From NCBI GenBank assembly GCA_045617625.1, contig JAZLJA010000048.1, positions 1 through 38,114 on the forward strand: a stretch of 38,114 bases of DNA. The letters run 5' to 3'. Below, piece by piece: positions 23,803-30,857 of this stretch. Each line of letters begins with the position of its first letter. Within the stretch, counting starts at the first letter, position 1. Source of the stretch: Firm-04 sp045617625. GTDB lineage: Bacteria; Bacillota; Clostridia; Oscillospirales; Ruminococcaceae. The position numbers and the translations under genes are program-made. The notes under the pieces were generated by a model. It was not told the origin of the DNA. It searched no databases and saw nothing but the letters and a program-made list of their open reading frames with translations.

Positions 23803-23833
23803 TTTTTTGTGCGTCAAAGCTTCGCACAAAAAA
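23803..23833. terminator. Bidirectional hairpin terminator
   Basis: An 11-bp stem TTTTTTGTGCG/CGCACAAAAAA (23803-23813, 23823-23833) has a 9-nt loop, with T6 or A6 at the outer ends on each strand. Confidence 0.75.
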
Positions 23834-23874
23834 ATAATGATTTATAATCTGCACTCGCACAAGGAGGTACGACA

Positions 23875-23943
23875 TTGATTGAACAACAATTCTTCCTGCC
23901 GATGATTCCGCCGACGGTCACGGCACAGGAAAAGAAACTTCCC
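23875..23943 (+). pseudogene. rusA: RusA, N-terminal part
   Basis: TTG at 23875, with AAGGAGG 8-14 bp upstream, opens MIEQQFFLPMIPPTVTAQEK, the usual N-terminus of phage RusA (compare xPPTVTxQEKxV). Homology ends at CTTCCC (23938-23943), where the sequence becomes antisense to DUF3846. Joined to 22721 in reverse it gives QEKKL-TIRGGKPV, a normal RusA. Confidence 0.78.
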
Positions 23944-24093
23944 CTTCAGCAAACCTTCCTCATCCACGATGACGACAGCATCGTCAGCAAACGCGACTGC
24001 TTCAAGATGTCCGTCCACAGCACGCTGCAAGGCGCGAAAATCATTCGCAACTTCGATGATCTCAGCAATGCCGGTGATTCTCAGAGCTTTCAC
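23938..24093 (-). pseudogene. DUF3846, N-terminal part
   Basis: GTG 24093 opens VKALRITGIAEIIEVANDFR and continues to the VVIVDEEGLLKG segment, a typical DUF3846 N-terminus. GGAGGTGA stands 5-12 bp upstream. It overlaps the preceding gene by 4 bp (GTGA). Past 23938 the frame runs into antisense RusA sequence and ends at 23842. Confidence 0.8.
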
Positions 24094-24296
24094 GGCTTGT
24101 TCACCTCCATCCATGCCGTCAGCTCGGCATTCTTTTGTTTGATGGATTCCCGCCGCTCCATCAGCACCGCGATCTGCTCTGTCAGATTGTTGATCAGCAC
24201 AGCATTGCTGCCGATTGTGAATGCAATCGCTTCAATAACGCTCAGTGGGGTATCGGTAAGCGGGACAGCTGGGATTTGCAATAGTCTGCACATCAT
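24090..24296 (-). CDS. Small phage protein, 68 residues
   Basis: Starts at one of two adjacent ATGs (24296 or 24293), directly after AGGAG, so initiation may be poor; a TTG at 24344 is an alternative. Helical, with the segment VLINNLTEQIAVLMERRESI. It overlaps the DUF3846 GTG by 4 bp. First recognisable gene of the phage early row. Function unknown. Confidence 0.55.
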   Translation of the reverse strand: MMCRLLQIPAVPLTDTPLSVIEAIAFTIGSNAVLINNLTEQIAVLMERRESIKQKNAELTAWMEVNKP

Positions 24297-24387
24297 CTCC
24301 TGTCTGTTGTACAGCGGTAATGAACACGATCTCTCACTTTGCAAGATGCGGCTTCAACATTACCCTCTATATACCAATAACAAAAAA

Positions 24388-24422
24388 ACAGAGCACTGCC
24401 GAAGATAGGCAATGCTCTGTTT
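24388..24422. terminator. Hairpin terminator beside the recombinase fragment
   Basis: A 13-bp stem with one mismatch (24388-24400 with 24408-24420), A7 on the left (T7 on the minus strand) and TTTCTC on the right. Confidence 0.7.
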
Positions 24423-24433
24423 CTCTCTTGTGA

Positions 24434-24754
24434 CAGGCATCCAGTTATGAGCGTCAGATTCAGCACTATACAGAGTACATCAATTCCAAACCCGAATGGG
24501 AAATGGTCAGAGTATACGCAGATGAAGGTATCAGTGCAACCTCGACAAAGGGCAGAGAGGAATTCACTGCGATGATCGAGGACTGCAAAAATGGTATGAC
24601 CGACATGATCCTGACAAAATCAATCAGCCGTTTTGCCCGAAATACGGTTGACTGCCTGAACTATATCCGTATGCTGAAGGGCATGAATATCCCCGTGTAT
24701 TTTGAAAAGGAATTCATCAATAGTGTGGGGGATTTTTCATGCTATGTAAATTGA
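24434..24754 (+). pseudogene. Large serine recombinase, internal fragment of the catalytic domain
   Basis: In-frame from a TGA at 24431: QASSYERQIQHYTEYINSKP, then YADEGISATSTKGREEF and LTKSISRFARNTVDCL. These are the resolvase-domain segments after the catalytic Ser (which is missing) and including the ISRFARN helix. Homology ends near 24715. The tail is antisense to the next gene. A remnant of an element integrase/excisionase, not functional. Confidence 0.85.
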
Positions 24755-25309
24755 CAAGCCCTGCGGCTGAATTGGCTCACCAAACCAGCCATACCTCTTG
24801 AATTTCTCAGGACTCATTTCAGATACAGCATACTGTGCAAGCAGATTGAAATCAGGCAATTCAATCCGATGCTGTTCCAAGATATCATTTATTTGCTGCA
24901 AATAATCCAAAGAAGCTGGATAATCGCAAAGTGGCGGTATGGATGTATAAGCAAAATCCATTGGAATATCATAAATATTTTTCATCATCGTCTCAAGGTC
25001 TGCATCATCCTTGCACTTGAATAGCAACTGCTTGAAAAAATAGAATTCTTCTTCGCTTGTGTATGGATGTAAGCCACCGCAAAAATCCTCGTATGTGTTA
25101 TAATTGCAAAGATATTTTGGAATATTCTCCGAACATTTATATGAAGCATTATCTACCGATTCACTGCCATCTACGATGTGCCACATCAAATCAGATAAAG
25201 GACGCAAATCAAGCTCCGGATATACAGCGGCAACATATCTCTCACAGCACATGATCGCATAAGCGATTCTTGCACGAATCGGAAAATCCTGAAAGACTTC
25301 AATATTCAT
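24737..25309 (-). CDS. Uncharacterised protein, sixth gene of the island operon
   Basis: 190 residues from Met 25309 (GAGGG 8 bp upstream; a GTG at 25324 is possible). Not recognised. Acidic, helical, Tyr-rich, with no membrane segment. Size, acidity and position recall immunity-type proteins, but there is no motif. It follows the phosphatase/HTH fusion by 18 bp and is last in the operon; its end overlaps the recombinase fragment on the other strand. Confidence 0.75.
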   Translation of the reverse strand: MNIEVFQDFPIRARIAYAIMCCERYVAAVYPELDLRPLSDLMWHIVDGSESVDNASYKCSENIPKYLCNYNTYEDFCGGLHPYTSEEEFYFFKQLLFKCKDDADLETMMKNIYDIPMDFAYTSIPPLCDYPASLDYLQQINDILEQHRIELPDFNLLAQYAVSEMSPEKFKRYGWFGEPIQPQGLSIYIA

Positions 25310-25327
25310 CGGTATCGCCCTCACTTT

Positions 25328-26035
25328 TCATCTTCTCATACCGCTTGCGATATAACGTGACAGATTTCTGTGTGACTTTGAGAGAGTCTGTTCTATTCTC
25401 AAGTCTGAATATCCATATTGTTCTGCAATTGAAAGTACCGACTTTCTGTCCCACAGATAGAGATACAGAATATCTCTTTCATTCCGGGTTAATCTGTTCA
25501 GGCTCTCCTCAATAACGTGCCTGTCGAACGGGTAATTTGTGCCTGAATAATCATAAACACGCCTGAGATATTCGGTTGGCTGAAATGCAGCAGCTTCTAA
25601 TGCGTCAAATATTTTGTGATATACCACTTGATTCGGATAGTATTTGTATTCTGCAAATATCTCGATTCCTCTGCGGTAAAAATGCTCCAGTATCGCCGCT
25701 GCACAGCCTGCACTTCTGCTATGACCGTATTCGCATTGGCAGATGATATCTTTGCCGTCACGATAGGCTTTGTTGATAAATTCTGCAAGCTCTGTGACTT
25801 CGGGGAAATAGCTGTCATAGGTATATCCCTTCTCAGACAGATAATCAAGGTCAAGGTCATCGACTTCGCTGTAAAAGGCAGTATCACAGACACCGCTGTA
25901 ATCGACGCAAGTGTCTTCGCTGTCAGCGTGCTTCAGTTCCGAATCACAAAAGCGGATAACTGCCGAATTGACAGGGAACGAGCCTTCTGAAATAATATGC
26001 TCAATTGCTTCTCTTGAATAGATTGATACTTTCAT
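25328..26035 (-). CDS. Cys-phosphatase domain fused to a sigma-region-4-like HTH
   Basis: 235 residues. The N-terminal domain (about 1-150) contains CQCEYGHSRSAG: Cys101-x5-Arg107-Ser, the P-loop of dual-specificity/tyrosine phosphatases. A possible general acid is among the Asp residues at 59-64. Residues 176-230, LTRNERDILYLYLWDRKSVL then AEQYGYSD, look like sigma-70 region 4 or another HTH. The combination suggests a phosphatase that also binds DNA or regulates transcription; the protein substrate is unknown. 21 bp downstream of the esterase gene. Confidence 0.78.
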   Translation of the reverse strand: MKVSIYSREAIEHIISEGSFPVNSAVIRFCDSELKHADSEDTCVDYSGVCDTAFYSEVDDLDLDYLSEKGYTYDSYFPEVTELAEFINKAYRDGKDIICQCEYGHSRSAGCAAAILEHFYRRGIEIFAEYKYYPNQVVYHKIFDALEAAAFQPTEYLRRVYDYSGTNYPFDRHVIEESLNRLTRNERDILYLYLWDRKSVLSIAEQYGYSDLRIEQTLSKSHRNLSRYIASGMRR

Positions 26036-26056
26036 TTTTCTCCCCCTTAATTCGCC

Positions 26057-26581
26057 TTAAAATGATGTATAATCATGCATAATTTCTTCAAAATACTCTT
26101 TTAACGGCAGAGTAAAACCAGAATGCATTCCGCCTGCAATTCTGCGAAAGCGTTGATTACATAGTAATTGTTCCGTAAAGTAATGATCTCCAAGTACTTC
26201 GTCTGCATCTCCGACAATACAGCTTACGTTTGAAAGATTCAGCTTTGACAAATTTCCAAACAGACTGATGAGAGCTTTTATTTCCGCCTGCGGAAGAAAT
26301 TCAATCAAAAAAGGAGTCAGGCATGGATTAATTAGTATAACAGGCACATCATTCATTGCAGAAAGTACCGCTGCATAGAATCCTCCAAGACTTGTTCCAA
26401 CTATTAAATCTGCGTTGTTTTCTACACGAATTTTATTCAGGCTGTTGATGACATCACAGGGATTTTCATTGTCATAATCAACAGCAGGTGCAATAATTTC
26501 CTGATAACCGATTTCGGTTAATGCAGAATATGCACTGTTTTTCGGATTTCCTTGATATCCATGAATATTAAGAATTGTCAT
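26057..26581 (-). CDS. YqiA-like alpha/beta-hydrolase (UPF0227 type)
   Basis: 174 residues. The N-terminus ILNIHGYQGNPKNSAY, nucleophile elbow GTSLGGFYA (Ser64), acid Asp in VGDADEVL (about 125-127) and His153 in GGMHSGFT complete a hydrolase triad. E. coli YqiA is an acyl-CoA/palmitoyl esterase; the substrate here is unknown. It lacks a signal peptide. Fourth gene of the island operon. Confidence 0.83.
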   Translation of the reverse strand: MTILNIHGYQGNPKNSAYSALTEIGYQEIIAPAVDYDNENPCDVINSLNKIRVENNADLIVGTSLGGFYAAVLSAMNDVPVILINPCLTPFLIEFLPQAEIKALISLFGNLSKLNLSNVSCIVGDADEVLGDHYFTEQLLCNQRFRRIAGGMHSGFTLPLKEYFEEIMHDYTSF

Positions 26582-26646
26582 TACTTCTTTTCTCCTTCAA
26601 GCTGAAAAACATCGAGATGTTCTTTCTATTTTCGTTATATTTCAGC

Positions 26647-27192
26647 TTAATGCGTTGCAAATTCTGCATGGATATACGCATTGGAAATCTCGGCGATATC
26701 ACCCCAGAAAGCACGACTTTTCAGACGCTCTTTCAGGTCGTTATGCGCCTTATCATGAGAAGAAGTCATCATGATACGCTTGCCTGATTCGTAGAACGAA
26801 TTGAACAGCAAAATCAGCTCGTCCTGCGTTGCTTCCTTGCCGGCAAGCTCCTGTATATCGTCCACCAACAGTACATCCGCCTGCATATACTTCTCTCGGA
26901 ACTGCTCTGATGTACCGCCGCTACGAAAAATATTAATAAGCGTATCCTGTATTTCTGCCGTTGTGGTGAGGATAACATGAAGTTCAGGCGAATTCTGCTC
27001 AATCGCATTCTTTACAGCATAGAGCAGATGTGTCTTGCCTGTTGCAGTGCCGCCGAATATAGCCAGCGGCTTTGAATCGGCGTTCTCGGCAAACTGCTTC
27101 GCTTTCTCAAAAGCTTTGCTGTTTTCTTTGGTTATCTCAAAGCTGTCGAATGTATACTGAGTGCCTTTTAATATTTGGTTTCTTGTATTCAT
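26647..27192 (-). CDS. DnaA-family AAA+ ATPase lacking lid and DNA-binding domains
   Basis: 181 residues. Walker A GGTATGKT (47-54), Walker B VLLVDDIQ (107-114) followed by ELAGKEATQDELILLFNSFY and the RLKSR box, all as in DnaA domain III. The protein ends a few residues after the GDIAEI strand, so the helical lid (sensor II) and domain IV are absent and there is no N-terminal domain I. It may bind ATP and partner with another protein, or act like a DnaA regulator such as Hda. Third gene of the operon. Confidence 0.8.
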   Translation of the reverse strand: MNTRNQILKGTQYTFDSFEITKENSKAFEKAKQFAENADSKPLAIFGGTATGKTHLLYAVKNAIEQNSPELHVILTTTAEIQDTLINIFRSGGTSEQFREKYMQADVLLVDDIQELAGKEATQDELILLFNSFYESGKRIMMTSSHDKAHNDLKERLKSRAFWGDIAEISNAYIHAEFATH

Positions 27193-27208
27193 TTCATTGC
27201 CCTTCTCA

Positions 27209-28309
27209 CTATGTATTCTTTTTCACGAATTCATTTGCTTTTTCTACCCATTGCTTAAACTCATTACTTTTCAGCATTTCAAGTATTCCTAAAAAGGTTT
27301 TTTCCGCCGCATCTTCATTTATAAAAATGCCAATCTTCTTATCAGGGTCAGGACACAAAGGTTTCTTGTCTCCACGTTCGATATTGCTATCAAGTTTAAA
27401 TGCTTCTTTTAAGCTATTATCAATGCCTTTATGATTCGGTAAATCCTCTAAATGCACCTGTACTTTTACACCATTTACTATTATATCACTTTCCCATAGA
27501 ATCTCAAAATGAAACCCCATATCTTCCCATTTAGTTTTGCATCCTTGGGGGGCTAATTGCATATAGCCTTTTCCGAAATCTATGATTTCATATTTTGCAG
27601 CCTTAAACTTGTTTTTCAACCACTCAATTACGGCTTCACAATCTTTGGTATATGCACTTTCAATCGTTTTTATCAGCTCACTATTTTGAGCATAAAGCTG
27701 TACACTTTCAGGTATTACAGGGAATTTACCTTTTTCCATATATAAGCACTCCTTTACATATGTCATAAACTGGTCAAACATCATCTTTTCAAATGATGCT
27801 GGGTAATCAGGAATATTAATTCTGCTTAATGCATCATATAATTCTGTATATGTGACATTCTTGAAGTGATTTGATTCAGACTGATTGCCTTCAGGATGAA
27901 GATAGATACCTTCAACATATTCATCCGATTTTAATTTTCTCATGCATTCAAGATATTCTTTTGTTTGATTTTCCTGCTCACCAGACCAAATTTTATTCTC
28001 TATGCCTATAAGATGATTCTTTGTGAATATCAGGATATCTATTCTGCGTTTAGGATTAAAAACATATTCCGTGTGAACTTCTATAACTTCATTTTCTGAT
28101 ACATTTATTTTGCTCTTTGCTGTTTTCAGTAATACATTCAGAATTTTGTATCCAAAACTCTGCCTTAGAAGATAAGCAATCCATTTTGTGATATATACCT
28201 CTTTGTACTGTATGCCGAATACTTCTGGTATTGTATCAACCTTGCTTGTCGGTTCGAGTTCCTTAATTTTGTCAATGAACTCCTCAAATTTCTTATCAAC
28301 TTCGCTCAT
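27209..28309 (-). CDS. PD-(D/E)XK nuclease family protein
   Basis: 366 residues. The nuclease core is at the N-terminus: RRIDILIF (Asp91), IGIENKI (Glu104-x-Lys106), then the QxxQTKEYL helix. These form the D...ExK catalytic set of the PDDEXK_4 group, often encoded in phage-defence or mobile loci. The C-terminal half (from about 190) is helical/beta and unrecognised, perhaps a target-binding part. It starts 47 bp after the triple-repeat gene and ends 16 bp before the DnaA-like gene. Confidence 0.85.
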   Translation of the reverse strand: MSEVDKKFEEFIDKIKELEPTSKVDTIPEVFGIQYKEVYITKWIAYLLRQSFGYKILNVLLKTAKSKINVSENEVIEVHTEYVFNPKRRIDILIFTKNHLIGIENKIWSGEQENQTKEYLECMRKLKSDEYVEGIYLHPEGNQSESNHFKNVTYTELYDALSRINIPDYPASFEKMMFDQFMTYVKECLYMEKGKFPVIPESVQLYAQNSELIKTIESAYTKDCEAVIEWLKNKFKAAKYEIIDFGKGYMQLAPQGCKTKWEDMGFHFEILWESDIIVNGVKVQVHLEDLPNHKGIDNSLKEAFKLDSNIERGDKKPLCPDPDKKIGIFINEDAAEKTFLGILEMLKSNEFKQWVEKANEFVKKNT

Positions 28310-28356
28310 TGTTCAAACTCCTTTCTTTCTACATCATACGGCATATCAATCATGCG

Positions 28357-29295
28357 TTATATGACCTCCCAAGCCATTTCCTGAATTCCTGAAATCAGTT
28401 CGTCGCTGACTTCTTCGACATTTCGGCATTGTTTCGGAAATCCCCAAGTGAGGGACTTTCCTGTTTCTATGCAGTCGAGCATGATTTGCAGAGCATCTCC
28501 CTGCGGCTCAAACTGCATTCTGATCTGTCTGTCGTGAAGCTTGATGAGCTGCTCAGGGATATCAGCTTCTTCCCAGCTGTAAACCCAGCAGAAAGGATAA
28601 CGCTTGATTGGCAGACCATCCTCTGTACGGCGTCCAAGCAAAGCATTTTTGAGCAACTCATACTCCCATTCGTAATCAGAAACATTAAATTCGATAATCT
28701 CGGATTCAGAAGCCAGATCCTGAATAAGTCTGATGATTTCTTTCGGATCATCTTCTTTCTGATGAACAATAGTCGAGTAGTTCCTGCCGGTATCGTAACA
28801 GAAAAGGTCAACAGCAATATACTCATTCTCATCCCACATGGCATCAGGATAAAAATGCACTTTGATCTGCCTGTTGTGCAGTTTTATGTCAAATTCTTCT
28901 TCGCCGACGCCTTTCCAATCATCACCGCCACAGGGATCGTAGCATAAGCGATAATGCCTTACAAGCATTTCACTGAGCTGCTGATATTCGTCCTCGGCAT
29001 CTGCTAATTCGTAGATATCCTGCTCCTTTGCCTCCCATGCAAGCCACTGTATCTTTCTGATTGTTTCCTCTGTATTCTTTGGTGATTGATCGAATACGCC
29101 TGACAGTGGTTTGCAGATATCAGGACAATACAGCTTTACACTGAGGAAATCACCATTGCCATTAAAGGTAAGTTCGATACTCCGGTTGTTTAGTTCAAAA
29201 CTGTGTGTGTTTGTTCCGTCAAGTCGGAACTTAACATATGCATCGAAGAACGCCTGGCTTGCTCTTACCCACTGTATTCTTTCGATATAGTCCAT
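28357..29295 (-). CDS. Uncharacterised protein with three tandem about 95-residue repeats
   Basis: 312 residues. Each repeat has a core like (F/I)(D/E/K)(I/L)..(N/D)RQI(K/R)(V/M).F, then a strand such as LDCIETGKSL, and ends with an IQ.(L/M)A.E helix: SFELNNRSIELTF, EFDIKLHNRQIKVHF, LIKLHDRQIRMQF. Not recognised. Soluble. AGGAGGTAAC stands 6 bp before ATG 29295. First gene of the six-gene operon behind an extended -10 promoter. Confidence 0.8.
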   Translation of the reverse strand: MDYIERIQWVRASQAFFDAYVKFRLDGTNTHSFELNNRSIELTFNGNGDFLSVKLYCPDICKPLSGVFDQSPKNTEETIRKIQWLAWEAKEQDIYELADAEDEYQQLSEMLVRHYRLCYDPCGGDDWKGVGEEEFDIKLHNRQIKVHFYPDAMWDENEYIAVDLFCYDTGRNYSTIVHQKEDDPKEIIRLIQDLASESEIIEFNVSDYEWEYELLKNALLGRRTEDGLPIKRYPFCWVYSWEEADIPEQLIKLHDRQIRMQFEPQGDALQIMLDCIETGKSLTWGFPKQCRNVEEVSDELISGIQEMAWEVI

Positions 29296-29339
29296 ATGTT
29301 ACCTCCTGACAATAAGAACGGCTTTCTCTTTATGCTGCC

Positions 29340-29345
29340 ATTATA
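29340..29345 (-). promoter_or_regulatory. Promoter of the six-gene island operon
   Basis: Minus strand TATAAT (29340-29345) with an extended -10 (TGCTATAAT). No good -35 hexamer at 16-18 bp. Confidence 0.6.
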
Positions 29346-29508
29346 GCACACAAAAAACTCAATTCCGAAGATGTAGGCAGTTCAGAAGAAATTTCTCCCT
29401 TTTGCACAAATCAGTACCACTGAAAATGTGCAGTGTGTCAATTGAATTACGTTGTTTTTCTTTTGTGATTATATTATATCATAAGCGATGGGGCAAAAAT
29501 GTCCTGTG

Positions 29509-29969
29509 TCAGGATTCGTACTTTTTGAGAGCATTTCGCAGGGTATCAGCTATCTGCTCACGCAGACTTTGCGGAGACAGCACCTCAACTGCATCAGCGA
29601 ACTGTATCGCCCAGTGAAGCATTGAGGCTTCGCTTGCATAAACGTGAACTTTCATCATTTCGTCGGGCAGCTTCTCAATGCGCAGGTCAGTGCCGAAGCT
29701 GTCCGCAACATCGTTCATCATGTACTGCTTGCACTGAAATGTAATGTGGACGGGGGCTCCGCTCCAGAGATTCGGGTGGGATTTGATATACTCCGAGAGT
29801 CGGATACCGGTTTCAAAGCCTTTCAGCATACGGAGAGGCTTTAATGGTGTATCGAGTTTCTTACAATCTGTATCTGCTGTTGTGATAGCTTGTGTTCTTC
29901 GTCAGTGTGTTTTCTCAGGATATCCAAAATATCGAGAATTATCATTTTCTTAGGCTGCATATCTGTCAT
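29509..29969 (-). pseudogene. WYL-domain transcriptional regulator, internally deleted
   Basis: ATG 29969 opens MTDMQPKKMIILDILDILRK, the N-terminal HTH of WYL regulators, but the frame stops after about 42 residues. The C-terminal part resumes in another frame (PLRMLKGFETGIRLSEYI), then VHITFQCKQYMM and the usual ending LSPQSLREQIADTLRNALKK. The whole middle, including the WYL motif, is missing, so it is a remnant. An intact WYL regulator lies at 33600. Confidence 0.8.
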
Positions 29970-30045
29970 GACTATCCACCTTTTTGTATTTGATTTGTAT
30001 ATATTATACATCATTATGGAAGAAAAAGCAAGTATTTAGAAAAAG

Positions 30046-30081
30046 ATAGCCATATCATGAGAATTCTCTTGATATGGCTAT
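30046..30081. terminator. 36-bp near-perfect palindrome
   Basis: Arms of 12 bp (30046-30057 with 30070-30081) surround the palindrome GAGAATTCTC. T-rich tracts follow on the minus strand (CTTTTTCT). It contains the stop codon of the JAMM-like fragment. Confidence 0.75.
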
Positions 30082-30390
30082 TTCCTTCGTTATGTAATTG
30101 TTTATCGGATTCGACTTTGCTTGTGACGTTTCCTTTCTCAATGTACTGGTGTCTTGTGAGAATGTGTTATCTGTCGGGTGATTATGAGTAAAAATCGCAC
30201 CATCCATCAGCTTTATATCTTCTTCCTTTCCGACAACGTGATGTTCAATACCATCGAAGTCCTTTGTAGTGCCATCTGGAAGAATAAGCAATCCACTTTC
30301 TGTGCTATTCTTGTAATTCTCAGCTTCCCAAAATTTCCACGGTTCTTTTTCAAGTTCATCTTTTGCCTTGTTTACTGCAAGGCTCTCCAT
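30055..30390 (-). pseudogene. Second JAMM-like toxin-tip fragment
   Basis: The frame reads RERIRNGMESLA (shared with the other loci) and then a different domain with GIEHHVVGKEEDIKLMDGAI and FTHNHPTDNTFSQD, an HxH...S/D pattern like JAMM-type toxin tips. It lacks the LDISGKSGII linker and promoter seen at the other loci, and upstream the frame closes at a TAG near 30436. No immunity gene follows; the WYL remnant is next. Best read as an orphan, partly deleted tip. Confidence 0.6.
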
Positions 30391-30421
30391 GCCGTTGCGG
30401 ATGCGCTCGCGTGCGTTGGAT

Positions 30422-30458
30422 ACTTGCGTATCACTTGCCTATAACTTGCGTATAACTT
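30422..30458. repeat. 11-bp-period ACTTG direct repeats, copy 2
   Basis: ACTTG at 30422, 30433 and 30444, with a degenerate fourth at 30455. Partner of the array at 18668, sharing the 13-mer ACTTGCGTATCAC (18737 and 30422). Confidence 0.65.
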
Positions 30459-30504
30459 TCTGTAAATGGGGAAAAACTTGGAAAAAAGTGGGTAATTTGT
30501 GGGT

Positions 30505-30538
30505 ATAAGAAAACCGCCTGATTACTCAGACGGTTTGT
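30505..30538 (-). terminator. Cassette-end hairpin, copy 2 (34-bp repeat)
   Basis: Identical over 34 bp to 18955-18988; hairpin at 30511-30536. It contains the stop codon of the 111-residue immunity candidate. Confidence 0.8.
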
Positions 30539-30857
30539 CACCTGTTATGACTTTTGGCAAAAAAACGCTATTGTCAATGTAGCCAATATCCACAAGATAC
30601 TGAAACAATTCAATCTGTTCCTGCTCAATCGGATTGTCCGTTCTTACGAAGTCAACAATATGATTGTCTTCTATCATATGAAGCCCCATAGAAATAAAAG
30701 GCTTTATACATATGTCGAGATATTTTCTATAACTTTTTTTTACATTTTCTGGTGCATTTTCTTCTATACGAAAGAACAGCCCATAGTCCATCGAGTGCTT
30801 GTTTTCAATAGCGTACTTTCCGCATTCTAAATACCAATTATACGGATTTTCTATCAT
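30522..30857 (-). CDS. Immunity candidate for the ADP-ribosyltransferase tip
   Basis: 111 residues, begins MIENPYNWYLECGKYAIENK, acidic and helical, and ends GDKPSE. AGGTGA stands 7-12 bp upstream. It overlaps the toxin-tip gene by 20 bp, so it is coupled. Its end lies in the same hairpin repeat as the 50-residue candidate at 18972. Family not recognised; role inferred from position. Confidence 0.65.
   Translation of the reverse strand: MIENPYNWYLECGKYAIENKHSMDYGLFFRIEENAPENVKKSYRKYLDICIKPFISMGLHMIEDNHIVDFVRTDNPIEQEQIELFQYLVDIGYIDNSVFLPKVITGDKPSE

Noticed and set aside
23842..24408. 177-codon plus-strand frame starting with the RusA N-terminus
   Set aside because: Only the first 23 codons are RusA; the rest is antisense to DUF3846 and the next small gene, so it is not a real fusion protein.
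24503..24754. Functional site-specific recombinase
   Set aside because: The catalytic Ser region is missing at the N-terminus and the C-terminal half of the family is absent; only a fragment remains.
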